NCBI GenBank assembly: GCA_021108325.1
Contig: JAIORB010000125.1
Coordinates: 1 to 64,000, forward strand
Direction: 5' to 3'
Origin: Bacteroidales bacterium
GTDB lineage: Bacteria > Bacteroidota > Bacteroidia > Bacteroidales > UBA12077
DNA length: 64,000 nucleotides
Notes under the pieces: generated by a model
Database searches by the model: none
Seen by the model: the letters and a program-made list of their open reading frames with translations, nothing else
What the model was told of the DNA's origin: nothing
Part shown: piece by piece, positions 1 to 7,810 of the stretch
Layout: each line of letters opens with the position of its first letter
Numbering within the stretch: position 1 is the stretch's first letter
Position numbers and translations under genes: made by a program

Positions 1-23
1 ACTTTTCTTTTAACACATACTGG

Positions 24-48
24 AAAGGCACGTGAAAAACGTGCCTTT
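24..48 (+). terminator. Rho-independent terminator of an upstream gene outside the window
   Basis: Ten-base perfect stem (AAAGGCACGT / ACGTGCCTTT) with a GAAAA loop, followed directly by a T tract. It should end a plus-strand transcript that enters from the left edge; no coding sequence of that gene can be recognised in the 23 bases before it. Confidence 0.75.
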
Positions 49-131
49 TTTATTATACCAATTCTTCTTCAAAATGTCGTATCATTAATTACCCGCCTGC
101 CAAACGAACAGGTTTTGAAGTTTAGAATGGT

Positions 132-201
132 TAATGCCATTATATATTCAATCCATATTTGTTTTTCGCAAATATGGCATCTTGAATAATAAACGGTATT
201 A
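132..201. repeat. Long imperfect palindrome downstream of the first MFS gene
   Basis: The core is CCATATTTG / CAAATATGG around a 7-base loop. Outer arms (TAATGCC ... GGTATTA, TTCAA ... TTGAA) extend it to about 70 bases with small mismatches. It sits 15 bases past the stop of the minus-strand transporter gene, so it may serve as its terminator. Its length and imperfect outer arms also fit an interspersed palindromic repeat. Confidence 0.55.
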
Positions 202-215
202 CTCGTATCTGGTAT

Positions 216-1574
216 TTATTTTTTATTTAATGGTTGGTCAACACCCAGACCATATTTTTTATCATTTCGTTTGAGCATAAGACTAAAGAAAAGGCCTAGC
301 AAACCTAAAGATGCAAACATTAATATTACATAAGTGTAATTTAATACTTCAGGGTCTCCTGGGTTTGTTGCATCAAGAATTACTCCTGCTAAAATAGGGA
401 ATCCCCATAATCCTAAATTCTGAATAGAATACATTAAACCATATGCTGTTCCTATTTGAGAATCTTTTACCATACTTACCATTGTTGGCCACATTGAAGC
501 AGGAACTAGTGAGAATGCAATTCCTAATAAGATCATAAGTACATAAGGGGAAAACATTGTAAATGCAAAAGATAAATGTACAACTAACAATATTAACGAA
601 CCATAAATCATTAATGTAACTCCTTTCCCTATCCTATCAATAAAAATTCCAATCAAAGGTGTCATGGCTGCTGTCGCAGCGGGCATCCATGAAGCTATCT
701 TGCCACTATTCTCAAGTGATACACCAAATTTATTTAGAAAAAAATCAGGTGCAAATTGATTAAAAGGAAACACCGCTGAATAAAATGTGACACATATGAG
801 TGCTATATATAAATATCCTTTATTTGAAAGCAATCCAACTATATCTGAGAATTTGAATTTATCTTTTTCTGAGATTTTATTTTTTTGTAAAATCTGTTTA
901 TCGAGTTTTATATCAAGAACCATATAAACAATAAATACTAATAGCCCAATCAAAACCAGCATTCCTGCAAACCATATGGCTACATTAAGTCCATTCTCTG
1001 CATTAACTAAAGAAGGCTGAATACGTAATGCTAAAAATGTACCTAAACGTCCAAACCCTACTTTTAGACCAAAAGCAAGTGCTAAATTTTTTCCTTTAAA
1101 CCATTTTACTAAAATTTTACTAATAACAACTATACTTGTTTCAGCTCCTAATCCATAAAAGAATCTTCCAATAAGCATCATCTTTAATTCTGGCGAGTAT
1201 TGTGGAAAAATATTACTTAATGCAGTATATCCAAAACCACCGGCTCTGTACATATCGGAAGCTCCATAGGCCGTTAGCAAAGCACCAAATGTCATAAATG
1301 AAATAAACATAAAACCTGTTGGTCTTACACCAAATCTATCAAGTATTATACCACCAATAACAGCCATAGCAAGAAAAGTATTAGGTATGCTATACGCCGA
1401 ACTGAAAAAACCATATTGAGTATTTGTAAACCCGAACTCACTTCTCAAAAGTGAAAACAGAGGTGAAAATGCATCATAAAAATAATAGTTAGTAAATAAA
1501 ACAAAGCCTACAAGCACAAGTACAATCCATTTTAAATATTTTGAATCGTTAAGGTTTTTCTTTAAAGTTTCCAT
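216..1574 (-). CDS. MFS transporter, MFSD1-like (paralogue 1 of 3)
   Basis: Inner-membrane major facilitator of about 452 residues with 12 predicted helices. The sequence shows the MFS motif after TM2 (GGIILDRFGVRPTG), a second copy around GIFIDRIGKG, and a conserved run SLVPASMWPTMV in the C-terminal half. The N-terminal layout (YYFYDAFSPL, then an S-x-Y-x-x-P segment and the LDRFG loop) resembles the MFSD1 family, whose human member carries dipeptides out of lysosomes. That substrate cannot be assumed here. I chose the ATG at 1574 rather than the one 18 bases upstream because METLKKNLNDSK then aligns with the start of both paralogues. It is last of three same-strand paralogues, with a strong terminator between it and the next. 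Confidence 0.85.
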   Translation of the reverse strand: METLKKNLNDSKYLKWIVLVLVGFVLFTNYYFYDAFSPLFSLLRSEFGFTNTQYGFFSSAYSIPNTFLAMAVIGGIILDRFGVRPTGFMFISFMTFGALLTAYGASDMYRAGGFGYTALSNIFPQYSPELKMMLIGRFFYGLGAETSIVVISKILVKWFKGKNLALAFGLKVGFGRLGTFLALRIQPSLVNAENGLNVAIWFAGMLVLIGLLVFIVYMVLDIKLDKQILQKNKISEKDKFKFSDIVGLLSNKGYLYIALICVTFYSAVFPFNQFAPDFFLNKFGVSLENSGKIASWMPAATAAMTPLIGIFIDRIGKGVTLMIYGSLILLVVHLSFAFTMFSPYVLMILLGIAFSLVPASMWPTMVSMVKDSQIGTAYGLMYSIQNLGLWGFPILAGVILDATNPGDPEVLNYTYVILMFASLGLLGLFFSLMLKRNDKKYGLGVDQPLNKK

Positions 1575-1613
1575 ATTATTTAATTGAAACACAATTATAC
1601 AAATAAAAATGAG

Positions 1614-1639
1614 AAAAGCTGTCTTTGCAGACAGCTTTT
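1614..1639 (-). terminator. Terminator after MFS paralogue 2
   Basis: Perfect 11-base stem (AAAAGCTGTCT / AGACAGCTTTT) with a four-base loop, 25 bases past the stop of the gene ending at 1664 and just upstream of the next MFS gene. It separates the two transcription units, at least partly. Confidence 0.75.
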
Positions 1640-1663
1640 AAGTTATATAGATTCTAGAAAATA

Positions 1664-3322
1664 TTATTCGTTATTTCCTCCATTTGGAGCTATTGCACCA
1701 GATGGTAATTCTAATCCATATCCTTGTTTAGCATCAGCTTTTTTTAGTAAGAAAGCTAAGAATATGGCAACAACTCCTAAACCTACTAACATTAATATAG
1801 GTGTAGTATAATTAAAAGCAGGAATTTCATGTGTTACCTGCTGCATTTCTTGCATAATTCCACTAATCTCAACATTACTTAAACCTTTTGCTTCTAAAGC
1901 TTGCCTTGTTGTTTCAATTTTTTCAACAACTTCCGGATTTGCTTTATCAAGTACCCAGCCTATTCCTTTAAAGAAAACATTTAATCCCCAGTTCTGGATT
2001 GTAAACATTACAGCATAAGCTGTTCCCAACCTGTTTTCGGCAACAATTTTTGCAACAGAAGGCCACATGGCAGCAGGAACAAGAGAAAATGCAATCCCAA
2101 GAGCTAATAATCCCAAATAACCAAGAGTAATACTATTAAATACAGATAGAGCTAAATGAGCAAAAATCAACAATAATGCTCCCAATATCATTAATGACGC
2201 AGCTTTACCTTTTTTATCAACAATATTCCCAAAAATTGGGGTAAATAAAATTGAACCTAATGGTATTAAGCTGGCGGTTTTTGGGCCATTTTTCAACCAT
2301 ACTAATAATGTATCAGACAATGAATAAATAAAGCCAACAAACAACAATAAGATAATAGATACAGCTATCAATTTATTCCTTTTTTTCTCAATATTTGATG
2401 GTACTAAAGTAATAGCTAATGCAAAAAAGAATAATCCTAAAAATACTGATAGATTGCCCAGCACCTTGCTACCAAATAAAACTATAGCAGCACTTTCGGG
2501 CATATCGTATGTAAAATTGAATTTATTAATTAAAAGATCCGGAGCATATTGCATAAATGGAAATACTGCAGAATAAAATGTTACGCAAAGTAATGCAATT
2601 AAAAGAAATGACCTGTTCGTAACCAGCTTAATTAAATCAGAAAATTTAAATTTTTCATCTTCATTATCTTCAGTTTGGCCTCTACGTTGATTATCAAGCT
2701 TAACATCAAAAATAATATAGATAAAAAACATTATTAACCCTATTCCAATAAGGGTTGCAGCAAAATTCACTGCCGGAGATACAACTCCATGGCCAATATC
2801 AATTGATAAAGCCTGGCCTAATGTAGACCCTAACCGGCCAAATCCCATGTTAATAGCCATTGCCAATGCCAGTTCGTAACCTTTAAACCATTTTACTACG
2901 GTACGCATTACTATAACACATACTATTTCTAAACCGGAACCAAATAATAATCTTCCGATCATCATCACCCATAACTGGCCGGATGTTTCAGTTGTAAATG
3001 TACCAGCAGCACCTAAAGCAGTTAATGCTGCTCCAATAGTTGCTAATAAACCAAATACAATCCCTGTTCGTCTTATTCCCCATTTATCGAGAATAATTCC
3101 ACCAATAATAATCATCCCAAATACATTTGCCCAGGTAGTCCACTGAATTAATGTACCAAACTGACTACTCGTAATACCCATTTCAGTAATCATTAATGGT
3201 TTTATTCCTGAGAAGAAATCCTGAAACCAGTATGTTCCAAATGTTAATCCACTAATAAGAATTAATACTATCCAACGTATTCCTGCCGAATCTTTAATTG
3301 TTCTTTTTATTGTCTCTGTCAT
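1664..3322 (-). CDS. MFS transporter, MFSD1-like, with two extra membrane helices (paralogue 2 of 3)
   Basis: Major facilitator of about 552 residues, clearly homologous to its two neighbours: GGIILDKWGIRRTG after TM2, WFKGYELALAMAINMGFGRLG around TM5, SLVPAAMWPSVAKIV near TM10. It is about 100 residues longer than they are. Most of the excess is one block of some 70-75 residues between TM7 and TM8 (about residues 273-345), which contains two strongly hydrophobic segments joined by a basic loop (EKKRNK). The C-terminal loop after TM11 is also longer (about 40 residues). The tail GYGLELPSGAIAPNGGN shares GYGLELP with paralogue 3. The start at 3322 (MTETIKRTIKDSAG) is preferred over an ATG 33 bases upstream because it matches the paralogues. 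Substrate unknown; dipeptide-like solutes are a guess from the family. Confidence 0.85.
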   Translation of the reverse strand: MTETIKRTIKDSAGIRWIVLILISGLTFGTYWFQDFFSGIKPLMITEMGITSSQFGTLIQWTTWANVFGMIIIGGIILDKWGIRRTGIVFGLLATIGAALTALGAAGTFTTETSGQLWVMMIGRLLFGSGLEIVCVIVMRTVVKWFKGYELALAMAINMGFGRLGSTLGQALSIDIGHGVVSPAVNFAATLIGIGLIMFFIYIIFDVKLDNQRRGQTEDNEDEKFKFSDLIKLVTNRSFLLIALLCVTFYSAVFPFMQYAPDLLINKFNFTYDMPESAAIVLFGSKVLGNLSVFLGLFFFALAITLVPSNIEKKRNKLIAVSIILLLFVGFIYSLSDTLLVWLKNGPKTASLIPLGSILFTPIFGNIVDKKGKAASLMILGALLLIFAHLALSVFNSITLGYLGLLALGIAFSLVPAAMWPSVAKIVAENRLGTAYAVMFTIQNWGLNVFFKGIGWVLDKANPEVVEKIETTRQALEAKGLSNVEISGIMQEMQQVTHEIPAFNYTTPILMLVGLGVVAIFLAFLLKKADAKQGYGLELPSGAIAPNGGNNE

Positions 3323-3433
3323 AATTATTAAGTTTTCTTTAAAAATTTCAACCATTCTAATACATTGCTATGATATAAACCATTACAACATAAACTTTTA
3401 TATTTTTTTATTTCAAAAGCTTAAAATTACAAA

Positions 3434-3457
3434 AAAGGCTGCTAAAAAGCAGCCTTT
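3434..3457 (-). terminator. Terminator after MFS paralogue 3
   Basis: Ten-base perfect stem AAAGGCTGCT / AGCAGCCTTT with an AAAA loop. On the minus strand it is followed by a T-rich run, 22 bases past the stop of the gene ending at 3480. Confidence 0.75.
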
Positions 3458-3479
3458 AAATTAATATATTTATTGACAA

Positions 3480-4859
3480 TTATTTTTGAATATTTGGTAA
3501 CTCAAGACCATATCCTTTTTTCTTATTTTCTGCTTTAAGCATAATAGCAATGATAATAGCTAAAAAACCTGTAGCCGCAAATATCATCATAGGAACAGTA
3601 TAGTCATAATGATATCCTTTTATTGACTCATCTGCTACACGTCCGTATTTTTCTAATGCCCATCCAATTAATAAAGGCGTTCCCATTAGTCCCCAATTTT
3701 GAACCCAGAAAATAAGAGCATATGCTGTTCCTAATTGTTTTTCAGGAATGATTTTTGGAACTGAAGGCCACATTGCTGAAGGCACTAACGAGAATGTAAC
3801 ACCTAAGAATAATATCAGGCCAATTGCAACAATATAATTATCGATAAATGGAATTGCAAAGATTGTATGAGCTATTAATAGCATAACAGAACCAATTAAC
3901 ATAATTGTAGCACCTTTTCCTTTTCTATCGTAAATACTACCAAATATTGGAGTCAACAAAATAGTTCCAAATGGCAAAAGGCCAGGAATAGTTCCTGCAA
4001 AATCAGGATTAACACCATACTTATTAATCATTAAATCTGTAGCGTAATATAAAAATGGAAAAACACCTGAATAGAATAACACACATAGTAATGCAATTAA
4101 CCAAAAGCCTTTATTTACTAAGATAGTGAAAATATCACTAACTTTAAATTCATCTTCTTCGGAAGCCTTGTCAGCACCTTCTGAAGCTTCTAATTTTTTA
4201 TCCATAAATGTATACCAGATAAAAGCTACAAAACCAGCAACTAAAAGACCCAGACCAAGCATCACTGGAGCAGAAAGAGCAGGAGCAGTTTTTGTTCCAA
4301 ACCATACTGTAGCCATAGGATAAGGTAATGCTAATGCAAGAGCTGTTCCCATACGGGCAGTTGCCATTTCTAATCCCATTGCAAGAGCTAACTCTTTACC
4401 CTTAAACCATTTTACAATAATTTTCGAGACTGTAATTCCGGCAATTTCAACACCTACTCCGAAAATAGCAAATCCCAAGGCTCCATAAGCAATCTGAGAT
4501 TTAATACCAAAAATAGTTCCTTCCATTGGAACTAATCCTTCAATAGCAGCATATTGTATAAGTGTTCCTACAATCATTGTAAGTGCAGCACCAAGTCCTG
4601 TGAACCTAACACCTACTTTGTCTAAGATAATTCCTCCAAAAATTAACATTAAGAAGAAAACGTTAAACCAGCCGTAAGCACTATTCCATATACCAAAATC
4701 GGCACTATTCCAACCAAAATATTCTTCGAAAAGAGGTTTTAAAGGAGATATTACATAATTGATGTAATAACCAGTCATCATTGTAAATGATACAACGGCT
4801 AAGGCTCCCCATCTTGCACCTTTAGAATCTCTTAGAGATTGCACTATTTTTTCAGTCAT
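3480..4859 (-). CDS. MFS transporter, MFSD1-like (paralogue 3 of 3)
   Basis: Inner-membrane major facilitator of 459 residues with about 12 helices. Family signature segments are YYINYVISPLKPLF in TM1, GGIILDKVGVRFTG after TM2, IIVKWFKGKELALAMGLEMATARMG around TM5, and SLVPSAMWPSVPKIIPEKQLG near TM10. A hydrophilic, acidic loop (EASEGADKASEEDEFKVSD) joins the two halves. It is the first of the three paralogues in transcription order. Each gene is followed by its own hairpin, so they need not form one operon. The tail GYGLELPNIQK matches paralogue 2. Substrate not deducible. Confidence 0.85.
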   Translation of the reverse strand: MTEKIVQSLRDSKGARWGALAVVSFTMMTGYYINYVISPLKPLFEEYFGWNSADFGIWNSAYGWFNVFFLMLIFGGIILDKVGVRFTGLGAALTMIVGTLIQYAAIEGLVPMEGTIFGIKSQIAYGALGFAIFGVGVEIAGITVSKIIVKWFKGKELALAMGLEMATARMGTALALALPYPMATVWFGTKTAPALSAPVMLGLGLLVAGFVAFIWYTFMDKKLEASEGADKASEEDEFKVSDIFTILVNKGFWLIALLCVLFYSGVFPFLYYATDLMINKYGVNPDFAGTIPGLLPFGTILLTPIFGSIYDRKGKGATIMLIGSVMLLIAHTIFAIPFIDNYIVAIGLILFLGVTFSLVPSAMWPSVPKIIPEKQLGTAYALIFWVQNWGLMGTPLLIGWALEKYGRVADESIKGYHYDYTVPMMIFAATGFLAIIIAIMLKAENKKKGYGLELPNIQK

Positions 4860-5007
4860 AATTATATTAGTTTGTTAATTATTTTTTAAAAAACATCTTG
4901 CGAATATAAAATAATTCGTTGTTTTAAAAAATGATTTAATCTAATAATGAGCATAAAACATCAAAATGTTTTCAAGGTTTTGTTAATAACCTTTGTAAAC
5001 AAAAAAA

Positions 5008-5033
5008 CCAGTCCTGATAACAATCGGGACCGG
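5008..5033 (-). terminator. Terminator after the SPOR-domain lipoprotein gene
   Basis: Stem CCAGTCCTGAT / ATCGGGACCGG with one mismatch and one G-T pair, followed on the minus strand by seven T residues. It lies 24 bases past the stop at 5058. Confidence 0.65.
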
Positions 5034-5057
5034 CTCTAATTTTATATCATTTTTGAA

Positions 5058-5510
5058 TTATTGTCGAATATATATCCAAGCAGTTGGTTCAATTGCTTCT
5101 CTGGCCTTTTTAAGTTCAATTACGGCTTCTCTCCACGATTTATAAGCTCCAATACTAACCATCTGAAAATTGTATCTATTGGTATGCATTTCTGTTTGAT
5201 AACCTTTCTTACCTATAAAATCATTATAAGCAGTTGCATATTGCGGAGTTTTAAAACTTCCAACTATGATATGAAACTTATATAATTTTTTCCTTTCTTC
5301 TTCAGCTTTTTTGATAGCGTCTTGTTTTGCTTTCGCTTCTTTTTGCTTTTTAAGCTTTAATGCTTTAGCTGCTTTTTGAGCTTTTGCAATACTATCATTT
5401 TTTGCTTTTAGTTCAATAGCTGCTTGTTCGGCACGCTTTTTCTTGCCAAACATTTCACAACCTGAACTAAGAACAACTAATAAACTTAATACAATAACTA
5501 AATTTCTCAT
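5058..5510 (-). CDS. SPOR-domain lipoprotein
   Basis: About 150 residues. Starting at the ATG at 5510, the protein has a lipoprotein signal peptide (MRNLVIVLSLLVVLSSGC) with the lipobox Cys at residue 18. The in-frame upstream ATG would bury this signal, so the internal start is preferred. A Lys/Ala/Glu-rich, probably helical linker covers residues 24-75. The last 75 residues are a SPOR domain (YKFHIIVGSFKTPQYA ... FQMVSIGAYKSWREA), which in other bacteria binds denuded glycan strands of septal peptidoglycan. It is a plausible periplasmic or outer-membrane protein involved in cell division or wall maintenance. It is a single-gene unit, convergent with nothing and ended by its own hairpin. Confidence 0.88.
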   Translation of the reverse strand: MRNLVIVLSLLVVLSSGCEMFGKKKRAEQAAIELKAKNDSIAKAQKAAKALKLKKQKEAKAKQDAIKKAEEERKKLYKFHIIVGSFKTPQYATAYNDFIGKKGYQTEMHTNRYNFQMVSIGAYKSWREAVIELKKAREAIEPTAWIYIRQ

Positions 5511-5765
5511 ACTATTCCGTTTAAATATTGATTTTGAGTTATAATGCAAATATATATAAAAATTGCAATGACAATCAAAAATATTGACATAAAAATCTGA
5601 AATTTAAATATTTAAGCATAAATATAAAAATTACAACTAAATCAATCAATTATAACAGCCTGGCTTACTAGTGAATAGGGTTGTTAAACTATAATATAAA
5701 ATGAAATATCTCCAAATTTTAATGATTTTTTTTAACTTGGTAGATTAAAACAAACGCCAAATAAC

Positions 5766-7667
5766 ATGACAACTATTATTGATATTTTCGAAAAAAGTGT
5801 TAGTAAATATTCTAATAATCCGTTTCTGTGGGAGAAGAAAACGGATAAATATGAATCCTTAACTTATGGAAAAGTTCTTGAGCAAACTAAAATATTAGCT
5901 GCCGGTTTAATTAGTCTTAAAATAAAAAAAGAAGACAGAATAGCTCTTTTGTCTGAAGGTAGGAATTACTGGGTGATGAGTGAGCTGGCCATTTTATATA
6001 CAGGAGCAATTAATGTTCCTTTATCAGTAAAATTAGATGCCGGTACTGATCTTCGTTTCAGACTCGAACATTCGGGCACAAAAATGATAATTGTTTCAAA
6101 CTCACAAGCTCATAAAATAAGACAAATAAAAAATGACTTACCAAATCTTGAAAAGATAATATATCTCGATCCTCAGGATAATTATGAAAAAGATGAAATT
6201 TTTATAGGTGATATTTTTAGTTTAGGTGCTGAATATTTAAAGTCGTTTAAAGATGATTTCGAAAAAATCAAATCCACTATTAAACCTGACGATCTTGCAA
6301 ATATTAGTTATACATCGGGGACAACGGCTGATCCGAAAGGTATTATGTTAACTCACCGGAATTATACTGCCAATGTTGAGCAATCATGTAGTTTAATGGA
6401 TATCCCCGACACTTATAAAACTTTGCTGATACTTCCCCTGGATCATTCATTTGCCCATACAGCAGGTATATACAGCTTTATGGCGTACGGAGCGAGTTTG
6501 GCTTTTATACAATCGGGAAAATCGGCCATGGAAACTATAAAAAATATACCTCAAAATATTAAGGAAATAAAACCAAATTTATTATTGAGCGTTCCGGCAC
6601 TTGCTAAGAATTTTAAAAAGAATATTGAGAAAGGTATTCAGGATAAAGGAGCAACAGCTGAGAAATTATTCAAGTTTGCTTTAAAACTGGCATATAGTTA
6701 TAATAAAGAAGGATTTAATAAAGGAGGCATCATGCATTTCTGGAAGAAACCACTTCTTAACCTTTTCGATAAGATTTTATTTAGTAAGATTCGTGAAGGC
6801 TTTGGTGGTGAACTTGAGTTTTTTATTGGTGGCGGGGCATTACTTGATATTGAACTTCAACGATTTTTTTATGCCATAGGCATGCCAATGTTTCAGGGTT
6901 ATGGCCTTTCGGAGTCAGCGCCAGTTATCTCTTCTAATTCAATGAAAAAACATAAACTAGGTTCGTCAGGTTATTTGGTTACAAATCTCGATCTTAAAAT
7001 TTGTGATGATGACGGTAATGAATTACCTGTTGGTGAAAAAGGTGAGATAATTGTACGTGGCGAAAATATCATGGCAGGATACTGGAAAAACGAAAAAGCT
7101 ACAAACGAAACACTTAAAGATGACTGGTTATATACAGGTGATTTAGGTTATATGGATAAAGATGGTTTCCTTTATGTTTTAGGCCGGTTTAAAAGCTTGC
7201 TTATTGGTGACGATGGAGAAAAATACAGTCCCGAATCAATAGAAGAAGCCTTGGTTGAACAAACAAAATATATTGACCAGGTAATGTTATATAATAATCA
7301 AAATCCATATACTATTGGGCTGGTTGTTCCAAGAAAAGAAGCACTGAAAAAATACATAATTGAAAATAACCTAAGCATAAATACCAAAGAAGGCCAGAAA
7401 TTAGCTTTAGTTAAGATTCAGGAAGAAATAGACGAGTTTAAAAAGGGTGGCAAATTTGAAGGACAATTTCCTGAACGTTGGCTGCCTGCTGCTATTGCTA
7501 TAATTGGAGAACCATTCTCTGAAGAAAACAAACTGATTAATTCAACACTAAAAATGGTACGTGGTAAAATAGTCGAATATCATAATAAGAAATTTGAATA
7601 CTTGTTCACTCCAGACGCCAAAGAAATTACGAATAGTGAAAATCTCGACGTAATTAGCAAATTTTAA
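5766..7667 (+). CDS. Long-chain acyl-CoA synthetase (AMP-binding)
   Basis: Adenylate-forming enzyme of 633 residues, the usual length for bacterial long-chain fatty acid-CoA ligases. Motifs in order: the P-loop YTSGTTADPKG at about residues 182-192, the adenine-binding GYGLSESAPV near 378, the YTGDLGYMDKDG motif near 455 with the Asp that binds ribose, and GRFKSLLIGDDGEKYSPESIEEA in the hinge and C-terminal domain. It would activate fatty acids to acyl-CoA at the cytoplasmic face of the membrane, for lipid synthesis or degradation. No fatty acid genes are adjacent; it is a single-gene unit with its own terminator. FadD-like function is firm at the family level; chain-length preference is not. 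Confidence 0.92.
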   Translation: MTTIIDIFEKSVSKYSNNPFLWEKKTDKYESLTYGKVLEQTKILAAGLISLKIKKEDRIALLSEGRNYWVMSELAILYTGAINVPLSVKLDAGTDLRFRLEHSGTKMIIVSNSQAHKIRQIKNDLPNLEKIIYLDPQDNYEKDEIFIGDIFSLGAEYLKSFKDDFEKIKSTIKPDDLANISYTSGTTADPKGIMLTHRNYTANVEQSCSLMDIPDTYKTLLILPLDHSFAHTAGIYSFMAYGASLAFIQSGKSAMETIKNIPQNIKEIKPNLLLSVPALAKNFKKNIEKGIQDKGATAEKLFKFALKLAYSYNKEGFNKGGIMHFWKKPLLNLFDKILFSKIREGFGGELEFFIGGGALLDIELQRFFYAIGMPMFQGYGLSESAPVISSNSMKKHKLGSSGYLVTNLDLKICDDDGNELPVGEKGEIIVRGENIMAGYWKNEKATNETLKDDWLYTGDLGYMDKDGFLYVLGRFKSLLIGDDGEKYSPESIEEALVEQTKYIDQVMLYNNQNPYTIGLVVPRKEALKKYIIENNLSINTKEGQKLALVKIQEEIDEFKKGGKFEGQFPERWLPAAIAIIGEPFSEENKLINSTLKMVRGKIVEYHNKKFEYLFTPDAKEITNSENLDVISKF

Positions 7668-7672
7668 TATTT

Positions 7673-7702
7673 AAAAAGCTTGATTAAATTCAAGCTTTTT
7701 TT
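7673..7702 (+). terminator. Terminator after the acyl-CoA synthetase gene
   Basis: Ten-base stem AAAAAGCTTG / CAAGCTTTTT with an 8-base loop and a T run, starting six bases past the stop codon. Confidence 0.75.
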
Positions 7703-7810
7703 ATTTCTTGAAGATGTTTTTTATACATAATTATTAAAAATAAAACTCCAGATTGAATATTTTTTAGTAACTTATCAAACTATAATCTAAACTTCAAATT
7801 CCTTTTTCGC

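Noticed and set aside
3323-3355. N-terminal extension of MFS paralogue 2, with an ATG at 3355
   Set aside because: The added residues have no match in the two paralogues, whose starts coincide with the ATG at 3322.
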